Shown here in pieces: positions 14,266-21,347 of a stretch of DNA of 23,218 nt. The DNA comes from DATKLX01 sp035542155. Its GTDB lineage: Bacteria; Chloroflexota; Anaerolineae; Anaerolineales; Anaerolineaceae. How positions within the stretch are numbered: position 1 is the stretch's first letter; each line of letters begins with the position of its first letter. The notes below the pieces were generated by a model. That model saw only the letters and a program-made list of their open reading frames with translations. It had not been told where the DNA came from and did no database searches. Made by a program: the position numbers and the translations under genes. The stretch covers positions 1 through 23,218 of the forward strand of contig DATKLX010000034.1 of NCBI GenBank assembly GCA_035542155.1, in the 5' to 3' direction.

Positions 14266-15477
14266 TTAACCAGGGGAAACGATCCAACCAGCAAAGGAAA
14301 GATGGCTTTGAGGAACTGCCTGAGCCAGAGCGGTCATTTTTCCGGTTTGCCGATTTAACAGGCATATTTCCGGATTTTGAGAGCCTGCCTGTTGGACTAC
14401 GATCCATGCCCGATCGGGCGACCAACCCAGAAGACTCAAATCTTCCTCTACCGGAATCGGGTCGGATTTCAGCGAGGCGATATCGAGCTGCTCGAACGTT
14501 TTGGAGGAAAATCCAGGTGGGTTGGCGATGAGAAGCTGGCTGCTGTCGCTGGACCACAGCGCAGTGAAAGAGGGTGAGCTGCCAGTGGAAGATTCGCTGA
14601 GCAGGGGCTGAAACCCGGTGCCGTCCAGGTCTACCAGGGCGAGGACCGCCTGTGCGGATTGGTTGTATTCGATGAGCAGCTTTTTGCCGTCTGGCGAGAG
14701 TGTCAGCGTGCGGATATTCTGCCCTTCAGGCAGCGCCATCTCGCGGTCGATCTTGCCGGATGTCGGATTCCATCCACGAACGGACCACTGCCCCTCCATA
14801 TTTATCATCCCCAGATAAAACCGGCCATCCATGGATGCCCAGCCAAGTGGGAGAAGATCCCGTGCGCTATCCATGGCGACCATCAGCCGGGATTCTCCGT
14901 TGGAAAGGTCGGTTTGCCAGAGCTCGAAGCGCAGCGCTGCTCCGGGATTGGCAGATGCTCCGATTTCGGCCTTTTTCCCGTACACGAAAGATCGCGAATC
15001 ATTTGACCAAGAACCCAGGAATGTGACGCGGGAAGCGATCGAGCGTGGCTTTGCTCCTGCCAGGTCGACCAGCCAGAGAGTGCCTTCATATTCACGTGAG
15101 GAGTCCGCGGGGATCTGAAGAACGGCAATCTGGGTGCCATCCGGGGAAACCTTGCTGGAAAGTGGCTTTCCCGTCTTATGAGCCAGAGAAATGATTTTCT
15201 GCGGTTGGGAAGGATGCCCGACTGCCAGGGCCCACAGGGTGGTTGATTTCAGAGAAGGATCTGTTTCCGCGTAGACCACATTCAAACCGGCCTGAACCGG
15301 CTTCCGGCTGTGGGCAGGCTGTTCGAAAGGATGGGATACCTGCGGCGGCGTTACCGGTGTGGCTATGGTTCGATCGGGATTTGCAAGCTTAATCCCGATC
15401 GGGATAAAAATCAGGATGACGAGGATGAGAAGCGCGGCCAAAAAACAGCCGCGAAGCGAGCTGCCTTGGGTCTTCAT
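14266..15477 (-). CDS. Membrane-anchored PD40/TolB-like beta-propeller protein
   Basis: About 403 residues. A basic N-terminus is followed by one strong hydrophobic helix (about residues 11-27) without a lipobox. A mainly beta domain follows with repeated WD40-like/PD40 motifs such as KVSPDGTQIAVL, LTLSPDGKKLLIEY, LWSSDSSQLLIAN and LGWSPDRAWIVVQQ, as in TolB-type propellers. It is probably anchored in the membrane with the propeller outside; no enzyme motif is seen. The frame is open to 15849, but that part is antisense to the neighbouring glycosidase. ATG 15477 is chosen because a TATAAT (15490-15485) lies 7 bases upstream, which would make a nearly leaderless mRNA. ATG 15501 would add 8 residues (MKQVIIFW). 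Neither has a Shine-Dalgarno. It is divergent from the glycosidase gene. Confidence 0.72.
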   Translation of the reverse strand: MKTQGSSLRGCFLAALLILVILIFIPIGIKLANPDRTIATPVTPPQVSHPFEQPAHSRKPVQAGLNVVYAETDPSLKSTTLWALAVGHPSQPQKIISLAHKTGKPLSSKVSPDGTQIAVLQIPADSSREYEGTLWLVDLAGAKPRSIASRVTFLGSWSNDSRSFVYGKKAEIGASANPGAALRFELWQTDLSNGESRLMVAMDSARDLLPLGWASMDGRFYLGMINMEGQWSVRGWNPTSGKIDREMALPEGQNIRTLTLSPDGKKLLIEYNQSAQAVLALVDLDGTGFQPLLSESSTGSSPSFTALWSSDSSQLLIANPPGFSSKTFEQLDIASLKSDPIPVEEDLSLLGWSPDRAWIVVQQAGSQNPEICLLNRQTGKMTALAQAVPQSHLSFAGWIVSPG

Positions 15478-15484
15478 CCAAAAA

Positions 15485-15509
15485 ATTATAACCTGTTTCA
15501 TGGTAAGAT
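15485..15509. promoter_or_regulatory. Compact divergent promoter elements
   Basis: On the minus strand a consensus -10 TATAAT spans 15490-15485, 7 bases before the ATG at 15477. On the plus strand an extended -10, TGG plus TAAGAT, spans 15501-15509, about 19 bases before the glycosidase ATG at 15529. No good -35 hexamer was found for either. Both promoters would lie within a 51-base gap. Confidence 0.4.
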
Positions 15510-15528
15510 TAGCTATCCGGATTTGAGG

Positions 15529-17880
15529 ATGGTTGAAGTCAACGCAGCCTTCGAATTCGCAGTCTCCCCGGAACAGGGCGCCTGGATCCTGAGCGGTAAT
15601 TTCGGCTGCATCCGGTCCTGCCTGGGAATCTCCGGCTCGGTGGGAGGGAGAAAATTTCAATCTTCTTCGAAGGTATGGCACCTGAAACAGACGGTCGCTG
15701 ACGATCATGGACTCCCGGCAGCGATCGACGGGCCAAACCAGCAGGTTACGCTGGAAGGGCGGATGGAGGATGAGCACGATTTGCAGATCGAAATCCGCTT
15801 TATCCTCGCCCTGGAAAAGCGCTTCTTGCTCTGGATGGTGAGAATCCAAAACCAGGGCTCCGCTCCTTTATTTCTAGACGAGATTGAAATGCTCAACGCA
15901 GGGGCTTTTCCGGGTAGTCGGATCGAGATCCCCGGTCCGCCGGAAGAGGCAGCTTTTTTCTCTAACGGCTGGCAATCCTGGTCAGGTACCCGCACATACG
16001 GCGCGGGAGAACGAGCACGAATTTCGCGCCTGGGTTGGCTGGAAGGAGCGATGTGGTTCAATCCGACGACGCCGCGACCGCGCGACCGGGGGCATTTCGG
16101 GGGAGACTTTTTCGGGGTGGTCGGGAACCGGGGGTCCCACCGAGGATTGCTGCTGGGGTTTCTCTCCCAAAAGCGGCATTTTGGATCTCTCGAAGCCCGC
16201 CTTCAGAAGGAGCTGGTGGTGCAGATGTGGGCCAGCGGAGATGGAGCGCGCGTGGACCCGGGAGCGGTGGTCGAGACCGATTGGGCAGTTTGCGCCCCGC
16301 TTCAACTGGATAGTCCGGATCCGCTGGGGGTCTATCTCGAGGCGGTAGCACGCGAACATGGGATCGTTGCGGCCGGGCCGGCCCCGGTAGGCTGGTGTTC
16401 CTGGTACCAGTTTTACACGAAGGTGACCGCTGCACGGATCCTGAACAATGTAGCGAGCATGAAAGCCGTCGAACCGTTCCTGCCGCTGGACCTGGTCCAG
16501 ATTGACGATGGGTTTGAGAGTCAGGTCGGGGACTGGTTCTCCTTCCGGGAGACCTTTCCAGAAGGCGTCACGCCGCTGGCCAGGGCGATCCGTGAGGCAG
16601 GGAAAACGCCCGGGCTGTGGCTGGCGCCATTCATCGTCCATCCGCAGGCCAGAATCGTCCAGGAGCACCCGGACTGGCTGCTGCGCAACCCGCGAGGACA
16701 GCCCGTGCATGCCGGATTTAACTGGGACGCCTTCACAACCGCGCTCGACCTGACTCATCCTGCTGCGATGGAACACGTCTGCCGGGTAGTGTCTACTGCC
16801 GCCCACCGGTGGGGTTTCCCCTATCTCAAGCTCGATTTTCTGTACGCGGCCGCCCTGCCGGGCCGGCGCCACGATCCAACCCGTAACCGCGCGCAGACGC
16901 TCCGCGCTGCCCTGGAGAATATCCGGGAAGCAGCGGGGCCCAAGACGACCTTGTTGGGTTGTGGAGTTCCCCTGGGCCCGGCCCTGGGCCTGTTTGAGGC
17001 GATGCGCATCAGTACGGACGTCAGCGGGGAATGGACGCCGCCGTACCGCCACGTCAGGTCATTCTTTTCCACCGAACCTAACATGCCCTGCGCGAGAAAC
17101 GCGCTGCAGAACACCATTACCCGGGCGGCGCTTCACCGGCGGTGGTGGATCAACGACCCGGACTGCCTGCTCGTCCGGCCGGACTGCGAGTTGAGTTTGG
17201 CCGAGATCCAGACGATGGCGACCGTGATGGCGCTGACCGGCGGATCGCTGCTGCTCTCGGACAACCTGCCGGGTGTTCCAGCGGAACGCCTGCACCTGGC
17301 GGCGAACTTGCTGCCGTTGATCGACCGCAGGGCAATGGTCCTGGATTGGTTTGACTCGGGCCAACCGCATTGTTTACGCCTGGACCTGACGGGACCGGCA
17401 GGGGATTGGACGCTGATTGCCTGGATCAACTGGGAGGATGGGCCAAGGACAGTGTTTTTGGATCTCGGCGATTACCACCTGGGAAAAGGCGCCTATTATG
17501 CCCGTTCATACTGGGGCCGGGAGACTTTTCTGGTCTCGGAAGGGAAAACGCCGGCACTGGATGTGGCCGCTCACGGGGTGATCTTATTGGCAGTCCGAAA
17601 AGCTTACCCGAACCAGGCGCAGTACCTGGGGAGCGATCTGCACATTTCCCAGGGATTGGAGCTGGCTGCATGGGTTCGGGAGGGGGACTGCCAACGGGTC
17701 AGGTGGGTTTTGCCGCGAACGATTCATGGAGAAGCAATGTTCAGCCTGCCCAGGCCGCCCAGTTCGGCGTGGCTGGATGGAAAGCCGGTGGAGTGCTTAC
17801 CGGTTAGCCAGGGGGTTTTCCGATGCGAGGTGGCGTTCGATCGCTCGGCGGAGATGGAAATCTGGTTCGAAAAAAGATAA
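15529..17880 (+). CDS. GH36-type alpha-galactosidase (melibiase family)
   Basis: A 783-residue glycoside hydrolase with no signal peptide, so probably cytoplasmic. An N-terminal beta-sandwich domain (about 1-280) precedes a TIM barrel that opens with GWCSWYQFY (288-296). It continues with LVQIDDGFE, GLWLAPFIVHP and HPDWLLRNPRGQPVHAG. The probable nucleophile is Asp436 in YLKLDFLYAA and the probable acid/base is Asp497 in MRISTDVSGEW. A C-terminal beta domain closes the chain. This pattern fits the Melibiase (PF02065) branch, which hydrolyses alpha-galactosides such as melibiose or raffinose; the motifs differ from the KWDMNR-type enzymes, so exact substrate is uncertain. The frame is open to 15310, but that part is antisense to the PD40 gene. 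No sugar transporter or regulator lies beside it. Confidence 0.82.
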   Translation: MVEVNAAFEFAVSPEQGAWILSGNFGCIRSCLGISGSVGGRKFQSSSKVWHLKQTVADDHGLPAAIDGPNQQVTLEGRMEDEHDLQIEIRFILALEKRFLLWMVRIQNQGSAPLFLDEIEMLNAGAFPGSRIEIPGPPEEAAFFSNGWQSWSGTRTYGAGERARISRLGWLEGAMWFNPTTPRPRDRGHFGGDFFGVVGNRGSHRGLLLGFLSQKRHFGSLEARLQKELVVQMWASGDGARVDPGAVVETDWAVCAPLQLDSPDPLGVYLEAVAREHGIVAAGPAPVGWCSWYQFYTKVTAARILNNVASMKAVEPFLPLDLVQIDDGFESQVGDWFSFRETFPEGVTPLARAIREAGKTPGLWLAPFIVHPQARIVQEHPDWLLRNPRGQPVHAGFNWDAFTTALDLTHPAAMEHVCRVVSTAAHRWGFPYLKLDFLYAAALPGRRHDPTRNRAQTLRAALENIREAAGPKTTLLGCGVPLGPALGLFEAMRISTDVSGEWTPPYRHVRSFFSTEPNMPCARNALQNTITRAALHRRWWINDPDCLLVRPDCELSLAEIQTMATVMALTGGSLLLSDNLPGVPAERLHLAANLLPLIDRRAMVLDWFDSGQPHCLRLDLTGPAGDWTLIAWINWEDGPRTVFLDLGDYHLGKGAYYARSYWGRETFLVSEGKTPALDVAAHGVILLAVRKAYPNQAQYLGSDLHISQGLELAAWVREGDCQRVRWVLPRTIHGEAMFSLPRPPSSAWLDGKPVECLPVSQGVFRCEVAFDRSAEMEIWFEKR

Positions 17881-17912
17881 TATCGGCCTTCCCGATCCAT
17901 TCGAAAGAAGAT

Positions 17913-17937
17913 CCTGAGGGTTTCTAAAACCCTCAGG
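17913..17937. terminator. Perfect hairpin between convergent genes, probable bidirectional terminator
   Basis: CCTGAGGGTTT (17913-17923) and AAACCCTCAGG (17927-17937) form a perfect 11-base stem with a 3-base loop. It sits 32 bases after the glycosidase stop and 26 bases after the stop of the convergent DUF4349 gene. The following T-runs are short on both strands, so termination efficiency is uncertain. Confidence 0.6.
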
Positions 17938-17963
17938 GTCCAGATTTTCAGACGGACCGTTCG

Positions 17964-18932
17964 TCAGCTTGAGGCAGGCGGGTTGGAGGAGGCCGGGGGA
18001 ACGGCCATTTCTTTGTTTTTACGGCTGTTGCGCCAGCGGCGAACGCCAAGCCAGATGAGCCGGAGCGGGATGTAGATGATGATGGCAACGGGCAGGACGA
18101 GGAGAACCAGATAGATCGCCACTCCAACGAGGAATTTCAAGGTAGCGATCAGCGCCTGAACCGCGTCGCGGGCAACCCCTACAGGCTGCCAGGAGCCAAT
18201 GGAGACCGGGGCGACCGATTCCTCCGCTTTCAACTGGACGGTGATCGCCGACATGGCGGCTGATTCCTCGTAGTATTTGATCTGGCCCTGGAGGACTTCA
18301 ATCTGCTCGCGGACCTGGGTGAGCTGGTTGAAGATATTCATCACATCTTCAGGTCGTGTGGCGGAGGCCATGATCTCGCGCAACTGGGCCTCGGCAGCCT
18401 GCTGGTTCTTCAGGCGTGATTGCAGGTCGGTGTACTGTTGGGTGACATCCTCTCCGGTGACGCTCTCGATGAGCACATCGGTGCGAGCATCTTTGACCTG
18501 ACGCTTGATCTCGCTCAGCGCGTCATTCAGCTTCGCGGCGGGAACGCGCATGGTGATGCTGGCCTCAGGGATTTCGCGGCCGTCATCGGTGCGGGTTTTG
18601 TAAGAATTGGAGGTGACTACGTACCCCTCCAGGCGATTCGCCATCTGGGAAATCGCGTCGAGCGACGCTGGAGGGTCGGGGACGACGATGGTGAGGTTGG
18701 CGGTCTTGACCACCAGGCGCTCGATCGCAGCAGCGTTGGCGCCGGACCCGGACTTCGACGGGGCGCCGGGTGCGGCTTCCTGCGGGAGGTTGGAATCAAC
18801 AGATTTTCCAAGAGACTGGCTTAAAGGGGGCGGGGCAGCGGGCGCCCCGGGAGCCGGGGTCGCCTGTGCGGCCGAGCAAGCCGATAGTACCAGGGCGAGC
18901 AAAATGACAATACCATTCCAGGCTTTCTTCAT
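17964..18932 (-). CDS. DUF4349 lipoprotein with coiled coil and C-terminal membrane helix
   Basis: A 322-residue predicted lipoprotein. The signal sequence ends in the lipobox LSAC with Cys19, followed by an Ala/Pro-rich linker (20-68). The DUF4349 domain (about 69-290) begins ERLVVKTANLTIVV, contains VPAAKLNDALSEI, and has a charged coiled coil at about 150-215. A transmembrane segment near 262-292 and a basic tail with RRWRNSRKNK end the protein. It would be tethered to the outer face by lipid and cross the membrane once; its function is unknown in the family. ATG 18932 follows AAGG 8 bases upstream. It is separated from the upstream phosphoesterase by a strong terminator, so it must have its own promoter; I cannot point to a convincing one in the 90-base gap. 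Confidence 0.88.
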   Translation of the reverse strand: MKKAWNGIVILLALVLSACSAAQATPAPGAPAAPPPLSQSLGKSVDSNLPQEAAPGAPSKSGSGANAAAIERLVVKTANLTIVVPDPPASLDAISQMANRLEGYVVTSNSYKTRTDDGREIPEASITMRVPAAKLNDALSEIKRQVKDARTDVLIESVTGEDVTQQYTDLQSRLKNQQAAEAQLREIMASATRPEDVMNIFNQLTQVREQIEVLQGQIKYYEESAAMSAITVQLKAEESVAPVSIGSWQPVGVARDAVQALIATLKFLVGVAIYLVLLVLPVAIIIYIPLRLIWLGVRRWRNSRKNKEMAVPPASSNPPASS

Positions 18933-18995
18933 TTTCTACCTTCTTTCTACTGCGATGTCGGCTCTGTTTTCTACAACCTGGACGTTCAATTCAAC

Positions 18996-19020
18996 AAAAA
19001 GTTCCGCTCCGTGGCGGAAC
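18996..19020 (-). terminator. Intrinsic terminator of the phosphoesterase gene
   Basis: On the minus strand, GTTCCGC (19020-19014) pairs with GCGGAAC (19007-19001) across a 6-base loop and is followed by TTTTT (19000-18996). It starts 7 bases after the stop codon of the phosphoesterase, a textbook intrinsic terminator. Confidence 0.9.
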
Positions 19021-19027
19021 TCGTGGT

Positions 19028-19756
19028 TTACCAGCCCTCGGCAAGGCGAATGGCATGCCGAGCGGGAAGACCCGCGGCCAGGATCCGCTTCTGGACCTGG
19101 GCGACATCGTAATTGACCCGTCGGTAGCTCCAGGTGTTCGTCTCGGGATCGAAAATGGCATACGAGGCGCGTGGATCGCGGTCCCGCGGCTGGCCCACCG
19201 ACCCGGGATTAATGATCGCGCGCGGGGTAAGCTGGATCCGGGTTTCGGATTTGGGGATGGCCAGGTGAACGCTGGCCGGGCTGTGGGCGTCGGTGTAGAC
19301 CACGGGCAGGTGGGTGTGGCCGACAAAGCAAAAATCGGTGTCGAAATGGGAAAAATTATAGCGAGCGACGCGGGTATCGAGGATGTACTCCCAGACCGGG
19401 TTACGCGGACTGCCGTGGGTTAAAGTGACCTGCCCGACGACGATCCGCTCGGGCAGGTCACGTAAAAAGGCCATACTTTCGGCAGTCAGCTCGGTCTGCA
19501 TCCACTTTACGGAGAGCTTGGCCTCAGTGTTGAAGGTTTCCACGTCGATCTCACCCAAGGCGGCGGCGTCGTGGTTGCCGACCAGGCAGATGAGGTTTCT
19601 CAACCCGCGCACGCGGGCAATACATTCGTTTGGATCCGGACCGTATCCCACCAGATCACCCAGGCACCAGACAGCATCAACAGGTCCAGCATCTTCGAGG
19701 ACAGCGTCTAGAGCGGTCAGGTTAGCGTGGATGTCAGAAATCACCATTACAGGCAT
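19028..19756 (-). CDS. Calcineurin-like metallophosphoesterase
   Basis: A 242-residue cytoplasmic phosphoesterase of the YfcE/MJ0936-like group (Metallophos_2). The dinuclear metal ligands are all present: Asp8 and His10 (ISDIHAN), Asp34 (GDLVGYGPDPNE), Asn61-His62-Asp63 (GNHD), His114 (THGSPRNP), His147 and His149 (GHTHLP). The substrate cannot be told from sequence; relatives act on phosphodiesters, nucleotides or protein phosphate. ATG 19756 gives the family-typical N-terminus and has GAGG 9 bases upstream. A longer reading from TTG 19789 is unlikely because that codon overlaps a TATAAT -10 element. ATG 19771 is a lesser alternative. A terminator follows directly; the DUF3048 gene lies upstream on the same strand. 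Confidence 0.9.
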   Translation of the reverse strand: MPVMVISDIHANLTALDAVLEDAGPVDAVWCLGDLVGYGPDPNECIARVRGLRNLICLVGNHDAAALGEIDVETFNTEAKLSVKWMQTELTAESMAFLRDLPERIVVGQVTLTHGSPRNPVWEYILDTRVARYNFSHFDTDFCFVGHTHLPVVYTDAHSPASVHLAIPKSETRIQLTPRAIINPGSVGQPRDRDPRASYAIFDPETNTWSYRRVNYDVAQVQKRILAAGLPARHAIRLAEGW

Positions 19757-19788
19757 GCGGGGCTGCCTCATCGAAAAAATTTTGATCA

Positions 19789-19794
19789 ATTATA
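19789..19794 (-). promoter_or_regulatory. -10 element for the phosphoesterase gene
   Basis: Consensus TATAAT on the minus strand (19794-19789), 22 bases after the stop of the DUF3048 gene and 32 bases before the chosen phosphoesterase start. No good -35 is present at 16-18 bases, where the sequence lies at the end of the DUF3048 gene. Confidence 0.4.
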
Positions 19795-19815
19795 CTCAAT
19801 AAAAGGCTGGCGTCT

Positions 19816-21042
19816 CTAGGGCAGGAAGAACTGCACCTGCCAGTTGGAAGTGTCCTGCTTCACAGTGGAGTTGGTGCCCATCACGTGGATCCAGCTATTC
19901 CCCGGCTTAAGCTCGAACGGTTTACCATTGCTGGTGAAAAACTGCATCGGCTTATTGGCCCCAACCGATTTCCAGATGCCTTCGTAAGCCTGGCCATCCC
20001 GGAAGAATATGGCCTTCTGCCCGGCCTGGTTATTGGTGATCATGATGTCGTGAAGAGTGGGGGCGTATTCGACATACATGGCAAAAATCATAATTACGTT
20101 GGAAAAGGCCAGTTGCTTATCCGTGTTGCGGTCGGTCAGCGCGATCATGGGACTGTTGGCGTTCGTGTCGCCGGGGTCCGTCCAGCGCAGGTACGTAGCA
20201 GTCGAGGGATCATAACGCCATTCCTCGCGAGTAAAGCTACTGAAGAGGACCATCACGTCGTTAGCTGATTTGCCTCCCTGGGGTGGAACTGAATTGAAGC
20301 TCATCCCTTCCAGGTGAGGGCGCTGATTGCCTATGGCACGGCTGGCAGCCAACTCGGTAAACTTGGCAGTATTGGCAAAGACGCTGATCACCGTGTTATG
20401 ACCATCGTCGCAGATAGCAGCGCAGTTAATTCCCCCAGGGACGAAGGCGCGGTTGCCAAGCGTGCCGATGATTTTGTTGTACACTTTTATATCAGCGTAA
20501 GCAAACCCTAACAAACCCTGGTACATGGGAACCAGTTGGGCGTCCACGTAACGACCGGAGCGGATTGGTCCGACCTTGTCCGAATTCTGACCGTAATACA
20601 AAGCCAGGAAACGGTTTTCTCCAACACCCATGAAGTAATCAAAAACGATGTCCGCGGCCGAGAGACCGGCATGAGGTCGCCCGGTCGCAGGGAAGTTGGA
20701 TACTTTGATCATCAGGGGGCTGCGGTCGAGCAGTTTCGGATCGGACACGACCAGGCCGGTCAGCGGATCGACATTCGCGGGATAATTTCCCGGGCCGAAG
20801 GCGAACGGCGTGGTGGTTGGGATCACCGTAGCAGTCGATGTGGCGGTTGGACTTGGTACCGGCGTATCGGTGGCAGGCGGGAAGGGAGTGTTAGTCGGCA
20901 TGGCGGTGATGGTCTCACCCGCCGATATGGCGATCTGGGTTTGTTGATTAGGGGCTGGAGAGGCCGCGGGTTGGCAGGCAACCAGGCCGATACAAACGGC
21001 CAGCAAGGAGGTTAACAAGCGGAAAGAAACGCCTTTGGTCAT
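19816..21042 (-). CDS. DUF3048 (YerB-like) lipoprotein
   Basis: A 408-residue lipoprotein. The signal sequence has the lipobox LVAC with Cys23, then a Pro/Thr/Ser linker to about 80. The DUF3048 domain (about 85-408) begins with NVDPLTGL and continues with SPLMIKVSNFPATGRPHAGLS (about 108-128), DIVFDYF, ALYYGQNSDKVGPIRSGR and VMIFAMYVEYAPTLHD. These match the YerB family of Bacillus, whose biochemical role is unknown; it is thought to be an extracytoplasmic protein. The ATG follows AAGGA with about 9-base spacing, in a leader of about 90 bases from a TTTACT/TATAAT promoter. There is no terminator between it and the phosphoesterase, so the two may be partly cotranscribed. Confidence 0.9.
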   Translation of the reverse strand: MTKGVSFRLLTSLLAVCIGLVACQPAASPAPNQQTQIAISAGETITAMPTNTPFPPATDTPVPSPTATSTATVIPTTTPFAFGPGNYPANVDPLTGLVVSDPKLLDRSPLMIKVSNFPATGRPHAGLSAADIVFDYFMGVGENRFLALYYGQNSDKVGPIRSGRYVDAQLVPMYQGLLGFAYADIKVYNKIIGTLGNRAFVPGGINCAAICDDGHNTVISVFANTAKFTELAASRAIGNQRPHLEGMSFNSVPPQGGKSANDVMVLFSSFTREEWRYDPSTATYLRWTDPGDTNANSPMIALTDRNTDKQLAFSNVIMIFAMYVEYAPTLHDIMITNNQAGQKAIFFRDGQAYEGIWKSVGANKPMQFFTSNGKPFELKPGNSWIHVMGTNSTVKQDTSNWQVQFFLP

Positions 21043-21346
21043 GGATGGTATCCTTATCGAAATATGGACCCACAGATTTCCGTGGTCAGTCAGAGAGAAG
21101 TATCAATTGGCAAGGTTGGAGAGCAGATTGGATCCCCCTCTGATTATAAACCGAGAAGTGAGGATAGTAAAAACCCCAGATAGGAAAGGGGTAAGTATTA
21201 TCATTGGTCCGCAGTGTGGATTGACACGCAGGCCGACCCCTACTCCTGAATAAGGCCCAGAATGATTGATTTAGGGGCTTAGGGGCGAAACCTTCGGTTG
21301 GTTTGCTGATTTTTAAGAAGACCGATGCATATTCGAAGGCTTCGCC
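21043..21346. other. 304-base intergenic region upstream of the DUF3048 gene
   Basis: No coding sequence is supported here. The left part holds the promoter and leader of the DUF3048 gene. A small CCCC/GGGG hairpin sits near 21173-21190. The right part holds a tandem TTAGGGGC pair (21271-21286) and a large inverted repeat that abuts coaBC. The middle part shows nothing I can name. Confidence 0.6.
21143..21171 (-). promoter_or_regulatory. Promoter of the DUF3048 lipoprotein gene
   Basis: On the minus strand, -35 TTTACT (21171-21166) is followed after 17 bases by consensus -10 TATAAT (21148-21143). Transcription would start near 21136, about 94 bases before the ATG. Confidence 0.55.
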
Positions 21347-21347
21347 C
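21283..21347. repeat. Imperfect inverted repeat at the end of coaBC
   Basis: GGGCGAA-A-CCTTCG (21283-21296) pairs with CGAAGG-C-TTCGCCC (21334-21347): 13 of 14 positions pair, with one central mismatch and a 37-base AT-richer loop. The outer end of the right arm overlaps the TAG stop codon of coaBC. No T-run follows on either strand, so it is a poor terminator; it could be a small dispersed repeat or an RNA 3'-end stabiliser. The left arm is preceded by two tandem TTAGGGGC units. Confidence 0.6.

Noticed and set aside
15310..15528. N-terminal extension of the GH36 enzyme
   Set aside because: It is antisense to the start of the PD40 gene, is rich in Arg, Lys and Asp, and adds nothing to the family fold.
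17860..17880. GGTTCGAAAA resembling a tRNA T-loop
   Set aside because: It encodes the conserved end of the glycosidase (WFEKR). No acceptor or anticodon stem can be built around it.
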